Assembly (NCBI GenBank): GCA_030432235.1
Contig: JAUIHT010000002.1
Span: 437,136 to 501,135, forward strand
Source: Verrucomicrobiia bacterium
GTDB taxonomy: Bacteria > Verrucomicrobiota > Verrucomicrobiia > Opitutales > Cerasicoccaceae
Direction of reading: 5' to 3'
DNA: 64,000 bases
Each line of letters opens with the position of its first letter. The stretch's first letter is position 1. A program made the position numbers and the translations under genes. The notes under the pieces were generated by a model. That model did no database searches. It was not told the origin of the DNA and saw nothing but the letters and a program-made list of their open reading frames with translations. Of the stretch, positions 8,778-17,140 are shown one piece after another.

Positions 8778-8851
8778 TACCACAGATGGACACTGATTAA
8801 CACTGATTCAGGAATCTCTTAATCAGTGTCTATCTGTGTTCATTGGTGGTT
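8778..8851. repeat. word-repeat palindrome (CACAGATG / CACTGATT type)
   Basis: The left arm reads ACCACAGATGGACACTGATT with a further near-copy of its last word (about 8778-8810). The right arm (about 8818-8851) is the imperfect reverse complement, ending in TTCATTGGTGG. It lies directly upstream of the four-helix-bundle gene start (8761) and past the yicC stop (8871), so it could overlap a leader or a terminator. Confidence 0.75.
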
Positions 8852-8870
8852 CGCATAAACGTTACAAATT

Positions 8871-9743
8871 TTACTCGATGTTCTGAACCTGCTCGCGGAT
8901 GCGCTCGAGTTCGTTTTTCACTTCGATGACGAGCCGGGTGACGTCGAGGTTATTGGCCTTGCTGCCGACGGTATTGATCTCGCGGTGCAGCTCCTGGCAG
9001 AGGAAATCGAGCTTCCGCCCGATGGGCTCGGAGAGCTTGAAGGTGTCCTCGAATTGGCTCAGATGGCTTTCCAGGCGGGTCAGCTCCTCGGTCGTATCGC
9101 AGCGGTCGGAAAAGAGCGCGATCTCCTTGAGCACACGCTCGTCGGAGAGGTCGAGCTCAAGGCTGGCCTTTTGCAGGCGTTCCAGCAGGAGCTCGCGGTA
9201 GCGCGGCACGGTGCCCTCGGAGGCGGCACGAATTTCGCCGACCCAGCCACGAACGGCATCGAGGCGTGTTTTCAAATCTATCTCCAGCGTCGCGCCCTCG
9301 GTGGCACGCATGGCGTTGAAGGCCGTCAGCGCCTCTGCCAGTGCCTGCTCGGCCAAAGGCAGCGCACTTGTCCACTCGGGCAAGTCGTGGGAGCTTTCCA
9401 GCGCCTCGATGATGCCCAGCAGCGCCTGCGTATCCGGGGCATAGGCCACGCCCAGCTCCCGGGACAGAGTGCGCAGGCGCTCCAGGGTGGCTTTTACCTG
9501 CGCGTCGTCCCAGTCCAGCCCTTCGGCGGCTCCGGAGTGCTTGAACGTAAGCGAGAGGCTGACCTTCCCGCGGCCGACCGCGTTGCGCACACGTTCGCAC
9601 AGATCGCGCTCCATACCCTGCCAGTCTCGCGGCAGGGAGGCAGAGACCTCGAGGCCCTTACGGTTGACCGAGGAAAGCTCGACGGTGAGGTCGAGGCGGT
9701 CGTCGCTGGCCGCGCCGCGGCCGTAACCAGTCATCGATTGCAT
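8871..9743 (-). CDS. yicC: YicC/YloC family endoribonuclease
   Basis: A 290 aa cytoplasmic protein with the family's opening MQSMTGYGRGAASDD and VELSSVNRKGLEVSASLP, and the highly conserved end LDFLCQELHREINTVGSKAN. E. coli YicC is an endoribonuclease linked to small-RNA turnover. The length is typical. The gene is read leftwards and diverges from the GYF_2 membrane protein gene. In many bacteria yicC neighbours gmk; that is not the case here. A start three codons later (MTGYGRG) is possible. Confidence 0.92.
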   Translation of the reverse strand: MQSMTGYGRGAASDDRLDLTVELSSVNRKGLEVSASLPRDWQGMERDLCERVRNAVGRGKVSLSLTFKHSGAAEGLDWDDAQVKATLERLRTLSRELGVAYAPDTQALLGIIEALESSHDLPEWTSALPLAEQALAEALTAFNAMRATEGATLEIDLKTRLDAVRGWVGEIRAASEGTVPRYRELLLERLQKASLELDLSDERVLKEIALFSDRCDTTEELTRLESHLSQFEDTFKLSEPIGRKLDFLCQELHREINTVGSKANNLDVTRLVIEVKNELERIREQVQNIE

Positions 9744-9884
9744 GGGGATAGTTCTATGGGTAAGTGGGTGGGCTTAAAGCGAAAAGAGTACGCGAAAATG
9801 GCGACTATGGACCAATGGCCCGGCCCGGTGCAACCGTGCTTTTCGACTTGCCCGATTTGCCTCCCTGCGGCACAACTTTTACTC

Positions 9885-10643
9885 GTGAGCGAATATTACA
9901 TCCGCCAGCCGGAAGAGAACGAGGCGCGGGGCCCCTATACCGTGCCAAAGATTTCCGACCTCATCGAGTCCGATAAAGCCAATCGCGAGACGCTCTACTA
10001 CGACGAGGAAAAGGAGGACTGGGTGCCCATCGTCGACAATGTGAACCTGCGCGACGTGCTTTTCCCGGAAAAGCAGCGGCTCAACCTCAAGGCCAAGGAG
10101 GTCGCCAACAGCCTCAACCAGGAGGATGTCGCCGCGCCCGCCGTCACGGTGGACGAGATGCTTGCCGCCGCTGAAGGCAAGACCGAGGATACCAAGCACC
10201 TCACCACCAAGGCCACCAGTATGGAGCGCGCAGCCGCTCTTTCGCTGCCCGCCCTCGGTATCATGATGCTGCTCAGCGGCATCGCCAACGTCTACCCCGG
10301 CATCAGCATCCTGCAGACCGTGATGGACGACAAGGAGTACATGCTGCTGCTCCAGCATCCGCTGCTCATCCTCGGCGTCTTCGACCTTTTCCTGGCCTTG
10401 TGCTGCTTCCTGTCCGTGACGGATGCCTTCCCGCTGTTGCGCTTCCGCGCCATGGTGGGCCTGGGCTACTTCGCGTACGTTTTCTGGGCCTGGGGCGAGA
10501 TGCCGCAGCTCATAGCCGTGGCCGCCGGCTCGATCAGCGTCTACATCTGCACTATGACGCTCAACCTTTACCTGATGCTAATCTGTGCGGTGGCCGGTAT
10601 CGCCGGCATGGGAGCGCTCGCGGTGCTGGCATTTCTGGGCTGA
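9885..10643 (+). CDS. GYF_2-domain membrane protein
   Basis: This 252 aa protein begins, if GTG at 9885 is used, with SEYYIRQPEENEARGPYTVP, a GYF_2-type domain (YYIR...GPY...L, then W at WVPI). The rest has about four to five hydrophobic segments (ALSLPALGIMMLLSGIANVY, LILGVFDLFLALCCFL, YFAYVFWAWGEM, LNLYLMLICAVAGIAGMGAL). GYF_2 domains are thought to bind proline-rich peptides; the partner is unknown. The open frame extends far upstream, antisense to yicC, but that part lacks protein character. ATG codons at 9798/9807 are less likely starts because the domain begins at the GTG. Confidence 0.7.
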   Translation: MSEYYIRQPEENEARGPYTVPKISDLIESDKANRETLYYDEEKEDWVPIVDNVNLRDVLFPEKQRLNLKAKEVANSLNQEDVAAPAVTVDEMLAAAEGKTEDTKHLTTKATSMERAAALSLPALGIMMLLSGIANVYPGISILQTVMDDKEYMLLLQHPLLILGVFDLFLALCCFLSVTDAFPLLRFRAMVGLGYFAYVFWAWGEMPQLIAVAAGSISVYICTMTLNLYLMLICAVAGIAGMGALAVLAFLG

Positions 10644-10709
10644 CCCCGCCGGGACGGCCCCGGGTGGGCTGTTGACTAATCCGCATCGCGCGGTGACACT
10701 TTAAAAGAC

Positions 10710-12260
10710 ATGGGCAACGGCTCCTCAGCCAAGAGTATCTTCACCCAGGCGCGTGACGTCGTGCGCCAGGCTCCGCAGGTGCTGGGCAAGGAGATCTGGC
10801 ACACCAAGACCCTGGAGGAAAAAGGCCCCCGTGCCTTCTTCTTCGGCGTGCTGCGTGTGATGACCATCACGGTCGAAGGTGTTCTCAAAAATCGCATCCC
10901 CAGCCAGGCCGCCGCCCTCTCCTACTACACGCTCATCGCCCTCGGGCCGTTGATCGCCATCGTCATCATGGTCTCCGGCTTCGTCGTGCGGGACAACCAG
11001 GACGAGGTCGCAACCAAGGCTCTGACCAAGCTGATCTATTTTATCGCGCCTTCCGCCGAGCAGGCCGAAATGGAATCCGAAGCGGAACTGGACAACTTTT
11101 TCGGAGAACTGGATATCAACAGTGAATTAAACACCATTGATGGTGAAATGCTCACTGCAGAGTCCCTGGAGGGCAATGAAGAGCACGAAGAGGCCAAAGC
11201 CAGGATTGCTGGAATCATAGGCGATCTGGTGGAAAACGCCCGTTCCGGGGCGGTGGGGGTAGTTGGCTCGCTCATACTCATCGTCATCAGCATCCAACTG
11301 CTGGCTACCATCGAGAAGACCTTCAACGGCATCTGGGGCGTGCGCAACGCCCGCGGCATCGCCCAGCAGGTGGTGTTCTACTGGACCTTTATCAGCCTCG
11401 GGGCCGTCATCGGCTTCACCGCACTGACCATCGGTACGGTCAGCGCCATCGCGCGGCGGTTTGAGTCCATGCCCTTCTTCGGCGAGCTGTTGCGCGATTG
11501 GTTTGTGGCCATGGGCCCGTTGCTGGCCTTCCTGCTCGTCATCGTGCTGGTTACCTGCTTCAACCGATTTATCCCCAACACCCGCGTGCGCTGGCTGCCC
11601 GCGCTGCTTGGGGCGACCATCGTGGCGCTGCTGCTGTACCTGAATCAGGCCGTGAGCTTCCTCTACATCGGCTTCGTGGTGCGGCAAAAGAGCCTCTTCG
11701 GTGCGGTCGGCATCCTGCCCATCCTGCTCTTCGGGCTCTTCATCTTCTGGCTTATCCTGCTGCTGGGCGGGCAGCTGACCTACGCCATCCAGAACGCCAA
11801 CGCTCTGACTAATCAACGCGCCTGGGAAAACGTCAGCCTGCGCACGCGCGAGGCCCTGGCCCTGGCCGCGCTGCTGCTCGTCGCCCGCCGTTTCGACCAC
11901 TGCGAGGAAGCCTACTCCACCGACGAGCTTTCCGCCAAGATGCGCGTGCCCGGCAACACCCTCAACGAGACCCTTACGCGCCTGTGCGATCTCGGTTACC
12001 TGAGCGTGGTCGAAAACGTCGGTGACGAGCAAAGCACCGGCACCCGCTACCAGCCGAAGATTCCGCTGGAACGCATTACCCTCGCCGGCTTCAAGGAGCG
12101 CATGGAGACCTTTGGCAACAATGACGGACGCGAGCTTATCGAAACCCTCGATCCGCTCTTGCCCTACTTCCAGGAGCACTACCTCGCCTACGAGCGCGAC
12201 AACGATGCCAACAAATCCCTGGCCGAGCTGCTCAAGCAAACCGGCAAGGCCAATGCCTAA
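10710..12260 (+). CDS. YihY/BrkB family membrane protein (UPF0761)
   Basis: A 516 aa inner-membrane protein, formerly misnamed ribonuclease BN. Family features are RIPSQAAALSYYTLIALGPL near residue 65, SIQLLATIEKTFNGIWGVRN, TRVRWLPALLGATIVALLLY and GILPILLFGLFIFWLILLLG. A C-terminal cytoplasmic winged-helix-like tail of about 130 residues follows (ALAALLLVARRFDHCEEAYS). Residues about 125-163 form an acidic, less GC-rich insertion (ELDNFFGELDINSELNTIDG) that I do not associate with the family. It is convergent with the LRR gene, 3 bp apart. Transport function is unknown. Confidence 0.88.
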   Translation: MGNGSSAKSIFTQARDVVRQAPQVLGKEIWHTKTLEEKGPRAFFFGVLRVMTITVEGVLKNRIPSQAAALSYYTLIALGPLIAIVIMVSGFVVRDNQDEVATKALTKLIYFIAPSAEQAEMESEAELDNFFGELDINSELNTIDGEMLTAESLEGNEEHEEAKARIAGIIGDLVENARSGAVGVVGSLILIVISIQLLATIEKTFNGIWGVRNARGIAQQVVFYWTFISLGAVIGFTALTIGTVSAIARRFESMPFFGELLRDWFVAMGPLLAFLLVIVLVTCFNRFIPNTRVRWLPALLGATIVALLLYLNQAVSFLYIGFVVRQKSLFGAVGILPILLFGLFIFWLILLLGGQLTYAIQNANALTNQRAWENVSLRTREALALAALLLVARRFDHCEEAYSTDELSAKMRVPGNTLNETLTRLCDLGYLSVVENVGDEQSTGTRYQPKIPLERITLAGFKERMETFGNNDGRELIETLDPLLPYFQEHYLAYERDNDANKSLAELLKQTGKANA

Positions 12261-12263
12261 GCT

Positions 12264-14804
12264 CTACTGCGCAAGGAAGGTCCACTCGTCGGTGGTCGTG
12301 TCCTGAATCCAGGAGCCTCCACCTTTCTCACTGAGGACGAAGACCCATTTGCCGTCAGAGTTGCGGTAGAAGTAACGTCCGGTATCGGCACTGCCCCACA
12401 TCCAGCTTTCCATGTTGAAGCTCCACCACCACATATTATCGGCAGTGCCCACCGGGCTGACCCAGGCCCAGCCGAAGTCCATGGTGTAGAGGAAGGTGTC
12501 CGCGGCATCACTCTTGAAAAAGCCGCCAAACCACTCCGACAGGTAAAAGCCACCGCCAAAGTCCTCCGCCTCGCGTAGAGGCCGGGGGCGCGGATTGGTG
12601 GGGTCCGGGTCGGGATTGGGTTCAGGCTCGGGCTCGGGATCGATATCTTTGGGCTCTAGTTTGACGGTAAGGTTAAAGCTTTCATGGAGCCCTATGTCTT
12701 TGGCCTCGGTTTTTTGCGAAACGTAGCCGGGAGCTGAGATTTCATACCAGTAAAGCCCGTCGGTTAATACCGCATACTCAGGATAGGTCTCTGGTTTCCC
12801 ATCGGCTCCTGTCATATCGCTGTACATCTGTTTATTCTGGTACTGGAAAAGTTGTACCGTGGCACCTTTGATGGGTTCAGACGTATTTGCGTCCAACACT
12901 TTCACGCTGGTAGTTTGGAGCACGTTAAATCTAACTGCTGTGGGTTTTGCGCCTCCGAAATAAACCAGAATCTTGTAGTGGCCCAGTCCGCCACTCTTCA
13001 CGCTTTCGATTTGGTTAACCATGACAGAATTGAACTTATACGAATTGGTTTTTCCGCTATTCAGCCTTACAACACTGTCATCATAGCTGAAAATATCCAC
13101 ATCCTCAAAGGCGTAGAAAATTTGGCTGTCGATCGGGACATCAGCATTATTTGTAATATCAAAATCGAGGCTCAGAGTTTGGATGGGGGAATAGGACTTC
13201 ACCTGATCCTGCTCAATCGTGACATAGTCTGGCGATGCCTTTTGCGGTGTATACTCGACCTCTACATCGGCGGCAATTAGTTGAGAAATCAATGTATGGT
13301 TGGGAGAGCCATCGGCTACCAGCAGGCAGTTGTCACTCAGATAGAAACCTGTTAGATTTTTCAAGTCCAACAAGCCTTCAGGCAACTCGCCACTGATATA
13401 ATTACTGCGGATGTTGAGCATTTCCAACACCGCGAGATTTGCGAAACTCTCTGGAACAACTCCGTGTAACTCGTTGCCGTACAGGTAAAGTTCGTTCAGC
13501 TTCGACAGGCTGCCAAGGCTCTCCGGGATTTCTCCCGTAAAATTGTTATTGTGGAGCCCAATAAAATAGAGGTTGGAAAGATCGCCGAAAAACGAGGGTA
13601 TCTGCCCGCTGAGTTGATTGGCCCGGAGAGTGAAAAACTCCACACTTTTCAGATTCTTAAAGCTACCTGGTATAGTCCCCGTGAATTGATTCTCGCCTAA
13701 GCTGAAGGTGATGAGCTGTCCTAAATTGCCCAAGCTTGAGGGCAAGGAACCCGTCAGTTGGTTTTCATACAAAAAGAGCTTCCAGAGGTTTGTAAGGTCG
13801 CCCAAGCTGTCCGGTATTAACCCGCTGAGTTGATTGGCCCCCAAGTTTAATATAATCAGATTGCTCAAGTTACCCAGGCTAGGCGGTATCGAGCCCGTTA
13901 GCTGGTTTTCGTCCAGATAGAGATTTTCGAGGTTTGTAAGATCGCCTAAGCTGTCCGGTATTGACCCGCTGAGTTGATTGGCCCCCAAGTTTAATGTAAT
14001 CAGATTATTTAAGTTACCCAGGCTGGACGGTATCGAACCTGTTAGCTGATTGTTTTTCAGGCTTAAATCTGTAAGAGTGCTAATGTTCCCCAAGCTTGGA
14101 GGAATGGATCCTGTCAATTGATTGTTGTGCAAACTCAGGCTACTAAGCGTGCTGGAGTTGCCGAGATTCGATGGGATTGCACCAGATAGCTGATTGTTGA
14201 ATAAGCTTAAACTTATTAACGTGTTTGAGTTACCCAGGGTTGACGGGATGGAGCCAGTAAAGTTATTGGAGCCTAGCGATAAAGTGGTGAGCTTAGGGAG
14301 GTTCCCAAAAAAATCGGGTATTTCTCCGGATAGTTCGTTACCCCACAAATCTAGTGTTTTAAGATTTACAAGATTCTCAAAAGCAGCGGGGATGGGGCCA
14401 CTCAAGCCACAATCTTGTAGATGTAGCCTGGATAGGTTGGTTAAGTTACCGAGGCTCTCGGGTATCTGGCCGGAACCTGCTGCAATAATATCAAAAAGAA
14501 ACCATATTTCATCTATCGAACCGTATTCTAAAAGCTGTTCGTCATCATCCCCGAAGCCCTTATCGATGTCCGGCAAATTCATATGAATACTATCTGATAT
14601 GAATTCCCAATAACTACTTTCCGGTTCCCAGCTCCAGTCAGGGAACACTTTTTTCAGGTCAACCAGAGCCTGGAGTTCCTCTGGTGGCAGTACCTCCTCG
14701 TAAGTCCAGGTATGCCCATCTTCTCTAGTCAGGATGGCTCCATAGGCCGAGGAAAACCCTAGTGCAAAAATAGCGAATATAAAACAGCGTTTAATAAAAT
14801 CCAT
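12264..14804 (-). CDS. secreted plant-type leucine-rich-repeat protein with Trp-rich C-terminal domain
   Basis: An 846 aa exported protein. A signal peptide (MDFIKRCFIFAIFALGFSSA) is followed by a short cap and about sixteen 24-residue LRRs (about 120-510) of the plant consensus, for example NNQLTGSIPPSLGNISTL. A beta-rich section comes next (about 540-720, including a CarboxypepD-like TSEPIKGATVQLFQYQNKQM), then a Pro/Glu/Asp linker (EPEPEPNPDPDPTNPRPRP) and a Trp-rich tail (MWWWSFNMESWMWGSADTGR) of a kind common at the end of verrucomicrobial surface proteins. The repeats probably form a ligand-binding solenoid; the ligand is unknown. A two-repeat unit has been duplicated at DNA level. A LuxR-type regulator gene lies 88 bp upstream in the same orientation. 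Confidence 0.88.
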   Translation of the reverse strand: MDFIKRCFIFAIFALGFSSAYGAILTREDGHTWTYEEVLPPEELQALVDLKKVFPDWSWEPESSYWEFISDSIHMNLPDIDKGFGDDDEQLLEYGSIDEIWFLFDIIAAGSGQIPESLGNLTNLSRLHLQDCGLSGPIPAAFENLVNLKTLDLWGNELSGEIPDFFGNLPKLTTLSLGSNNFTGSIPSTLGNSNTLISLSLFNNQLSGAIPSNLGNSSTLSSLSLHNNQLTGSIPPSLGNISTLTDLSLKNNQLTGSIPSSLGNLNNLITLNLGANQLSGSIPDSLGDLTNLENLYLDENQLTGSIPPSLGNLSNLIILNLGANQLSGLIPDSLGDLTNLWKLFLYENQLTGSLPSSLGNLGQLITFSLGENQFTGTIPGSFKNLKSVEFFTLRANQLSGQIPSFFGDLSNLYFIGLHNNNFTGEIPESLGSLSKLNELYLYGNELHGVVPESFANLAVLEMLNIRSNYISGELPEGLLDLKNLTGFYLSDNCLLVADGSPNHTLISQLIAADVEVEYTPQKASPDYVTIEQDQVKSYSPIQTLSLDFDITNNADVPIDSQIFYAFEDVDIFSYDDSVVRLNSGKTNSYKFNSVMVNQIESVKSGGLGHYKILVYFGGAKPTAVRFNVLQTTSVKVLDANTSEPIKGATVQLFQYQNKQMYSDMTGADGKPETYPEYAVLTDGLYWYEISAPGYVSQKTEAKDIGLHESFNLTVKLEPKDIDPEPEPEPNPDPDPTNPRPRPLREAEDFGGGFYLSEWFGGFFKSDAADTFLYTMDFGWAWVSPVGTADNMWWWSFNMESWMWGSADTGRYFYRNSDGKWVFVLSEKGGGSWIQDTTTDEWTFLAQ
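13804..14091 (-). repeat. 144-bp tandem duplication inside the LRR gene
   Basis: Two adjacent 144-bp units (13804-13947 and 13948-14091, start measured at AAGCTGTCCGG) are nearly identical at DNA level and each encodes two 24-residue LRRs (LGANQLSGSIPDSLGDLTNL type). High nucleotide identity, including silent positions, points to recent unequal exchange rather than ancient repeat divergence. Confidence 0.7.
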
Positions 14805-14892
14805 AAAGCAGACTCATGGAAACGACCTGCTAGATACAAGTCCAACCGTACCCCCAAAATAGGGGGATGCGTTTATGGTACCATGCCAGCGA

Positions 14893-15648
14893 CTAACTGC
14901 CCTGGAAAAAGCGCCTCATCAACTTCGGATGAGAATTGACGCCGAAGTGCCGGTAAAGCTCCTTGGCGTAGCCCTGAACGGTATTGAGCGTAATATCCAA
15001 ATGCGCAGCAATCTGCTTACGACTCCAGCCGTCGAGCAGGAGGTTCAGCACGGTACGCTGGCGTGGCGTGAGCTCCGGCACGGAGACGCCACGGTCCTCC
15101 GGCCAGCCACTCATATGCAGCCAGGGCACTTCCGATAGAATAAGGTGTGCAATCTTAATTTCACGCTCGGAAAAATCCTGCTCGCACTTGCGACGGTAAA
15201 TACCAATGCCGCTGGCCGAACTTTCATCCAGGGGATGGCAACTCATAATCAATGGACCCACATCGATTTGCTCCCAGAGTTTACCGACCGGACTTTGGTA
15301 AGCGATACCCTCCGGGTCGATATCCCTGCGCTGCATGGTCAGAGGCTTTTTCTGCGTGGCAATCTCTTGAAAAAAGCGCTCGGCGACTTTGGTCATATCA
15401 GGGTGCTCCAGAGCCTTCAGGAAGGTCGAGTACCGCTCCTCACTGAAGCCGTCATGGAGAAAACTGGCGTAGACCTGTGATTTCCCAGGCACATTCTGGC
15501 AGCTCAAAGTCCACACCCAACTGTCAGCCACTACTAAACGGCAGAGACCTTGCATTAGGAATCGCTTTTTCTCAGCATGCCCTCCCTGCACAGTAGCGGT
15601 TTGCCCCAGTAGGCGAATCATTGCTCGTGCATCCGATTCAGATATCAT
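14893..15648 (-). CDS. LuxR-type (GerE HTH) transcriptional regulator
   Basis: A 251 aa cytoplasmic regulator. The last 65 residues are a LuxR/GerE helix-turn-helix: ELTPRQRTVLNLLLDGWSRK, QIAAHLDITLNTVQGYAKEL and YRHFGVNSHPKL. The N-terminal about 180 residues (MISESDARAMIRLLGQTATV onward) look like a sensor domain of unknown ligand, without a receiver-domain Asp pattern that I can recognise. It lies upstream of, and reads towards, the LRR gene, so it may control it; this is inference from position only. Confidence 0.85.
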   Translation of the reverse strand: MISESDARAMIRLLGQTATVQGGHAEKKRFLMQGLCRLVVADSWVWTLSCQNVPGKSQVYASFLHDGFSEERYSTFLKALEHPDMTKVAERFFQEIATQKKPLTMQRRDIDPEGIAYQSPVGKLWEQIDVGPLIMSCHPLDESSASGIGIYRRKCEQDFSEREIKIAHLILSEVPWLHMSGWPEDRGVSVPELTPRQRTVLNLLLDGWSRKQIAAHLDITLNTVQGYAKELYRHFGVNSHPKLMRRFFQGS

Positions 15649-15697
15649 TATTCTGTCTTTAAAAAGAAAACCAACAGTAGTTCAAACGGGAAATGCA

Positions 15698-16576
15698 ATG
15701 AGACATGATACCCCAAGCCTCACTCGTCGCTCGCTTGTACATCGGATATTGTTTTTACCCATTGTGCCCATTCCTCGTTTTAAAAATAGATATCTGCGCA
15801 TGCTATTCGATATACTCACCTTCTGCGTTATCGCCTACCTGTGCGCGTGTCTCTTCGCGGTGCTGTTTGCCAACCGCATGATCTTCCCGGCCCCGAAGCC
15901 CTCCTACGAGGACGGTAAGGGCATTATCCGCCTGCCCCTGCCCGACGGCGGGGAGATTGCCGCCCTCTACCTGCCCAATCCCGAGGCCGAGTACACTATC
16001 TTCTACAGCCACGGCAACGGCGAAGACCTCGGCCATGTCCTACCCTGGCTGCAGGAGTTCCAGAAACGTGGCTTCGCCGTCATGGCCTACGACTATCCCG
16101 GCTACGGCACCAGCGACGGCAAGCCCAGCGAGCTGGGCGTCTACCAGGCCGCCGCCGCCGCCTTTTCCTATCTGCTGGTCTTCCACGAGACTGATCCGGA
16201 CAAGGTCATCCTCTACGGTCGTTCCCTGGGCAGCGGGCCGTCGGTCGAGCTGGCCTCGAAGAAACCGGTGGCCGGACTTATCCTCGACGGAGCCTTCTCC
16301 AGCACCTTCCGCGTCATGACGCGCTGGCAGCTGCTGCCCTGGGATATCTTCGACAATGTCTCCAAGCTGCCTGAAGTCCGCTGCCCCGTGCTCATTATCC
16401 ACGGTGGGCAGGACAAAACCGTGCCCTTCCGGCACACTGGGGAGAACGCCGCCGCCCTCCCCGAGTCCCCGCAGACGCTCTATCTGCCGGACGCCGGGCA
16501 CAACAATTTGGTTGAAGTAGCCGGGCCGCGCTATTGGGATGCCGTTTTGAACTTTCGTGACAGCTTGAAACCATGA
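15698..16576 (+). CDS. alpha/beta hydrolase, membrane-anchored (ABHD13/17-like)
   Basis: A 292 aa serine hydrolase with a hydrophobic N-terminal anchor (MLFDILTFCVIAYLCACLFA). The core shows the oxyanion region FYSHGNGEDLGH, the YDYPGYGTSDGKPSE loop, the nucleophile elbow YGRSLGSGPSVELA with its Ser, the acid in HGGQDKTVPF and the His in PDAGHNNL. Homologues include lipid or protein depalmitoylases and esterases; the substrate is not known. A start at 15800 (MLFDIL) is a reasonable alternative; 15698 has a better-spaced GGGA upstream. The stop overlaps the ATG of the DJ-1 gene, indicating translational coupling. Confidence 0.85.
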   Translation: MRHDTPSLTRRSLVHRILFLPIVPIPRFKNRYLRMLFDILTFCVIAYLCACLFAVLFANRMIFPAPKPSYEDGKGIIRLPLPDGGEIAALYLPNPEAEYTIFYSHGNGEDLGHVLPWLQEFQKRGFAVMAYDYPGYGTSDGKPSELGVYQAAAAAFSYLLVFHETDPDKVILYGRSLGSGPSVELASKKPVAGLILDGAFSSTFRVMTRWQLLPWDIFDNVSKLPEVRCPVLIIHGGQDKTVPFRHTGENAAALPESPQTLYLPDAGHNNLVEVAGPRYWDAVLNFRDSLKP

Positions 16577-17130
16577 GCAAAACCGCGCTCGTCATCCTGC
16601 ATCCGGGCTTCGAGGAAATCGAGGCCGTCACCCCCATCGACATCCTGCGCCGCGGCGGGGTGGAAGTCATCGTGGCCTCCCTGGGCAGGGAGCCGGCCGT
16701 CACCGGGCGTAACGACATGATTCTGCTGGCGGACGCCCCTCTGGACGTCGTGCTGGAAACGGACTTCGACCTGGTCATGCTCCCGGGCGGACCGGGCATC
16801 CTGAAGGAAGTGCGGGGAGACGCCCGCGTGGAAGCTCTACTGAAGCGTCACCTGGGCTCCGGCAAGCTCACCGGGGCCATCTGTGCGGCCCCGCTGGTCC
16901 TGCTCGACGCCGGGCTGCTGGAGGGCAACCAGTACACCGCGCACTTTTCCACCGCCGAGGAGCTGACCGCCATCGACGAAAGCCGGGCCGTAGTCGAAGA
17001 CGGCCCTCTTATCACCTCACGCGGCGCCGGAACCGCCACGGACTTCGGGCTGGCACTGCTGGCACGCCTGTCCGGGCCGGAAACCGCCGACGCCGTAGCC
17101 CAGAGCATCTGCGTGATGTCATCCCACTAA
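16573..17130 (+). CDS. DJ-1/PfpI family protein (YajL/DJ-1 type)
   Basis: A 185 aa cytoplasmic protein aligning closely with DJ-1. It has MSKTALVILHPGFEEIEAVT, the nucleophile C104 in GAICAAPLVLLDAG (equivalent to DJ-1 C106), E17 (equivalent to E18) and the C-terminal SRGAGTATDFGLALL. Proteins of this family act in oxidative-stress protection; the proposed glyoxalase or deglycase activities are debated. It overlaps the hydrolase stop by 4 bp and is followed 10 bp later by the membrane gene at 17141, so the three probably share a transcript. Confidence 0.92.
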   Translation: MSKTALVILHPGFEEIEAVTPIDILRRGGVEVIVASLGREPAVTGRNDMILLADAPLDVVLETDFDLVMLPGGPGILKEVRGDARVEALLKRHLGSGKLTGAICAAPLVLLDAGLLEGNQYTAHFSTAEELTAIDESRAVVEDGPLITSRGAGTATDFGLALLARLSGPETADAVAQSICVMSSH

Positions 17131-17140
17131 AGACGACCCC

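Noticed and set aside
8985-9884. Long upstream extension of the GYF_2 membrane protein frame, antisense to yicC
   Set aside because: The GYF_2 domain begins at the GTG at 9885; the upstream part lacks protein-like composition and overlaps yicC.
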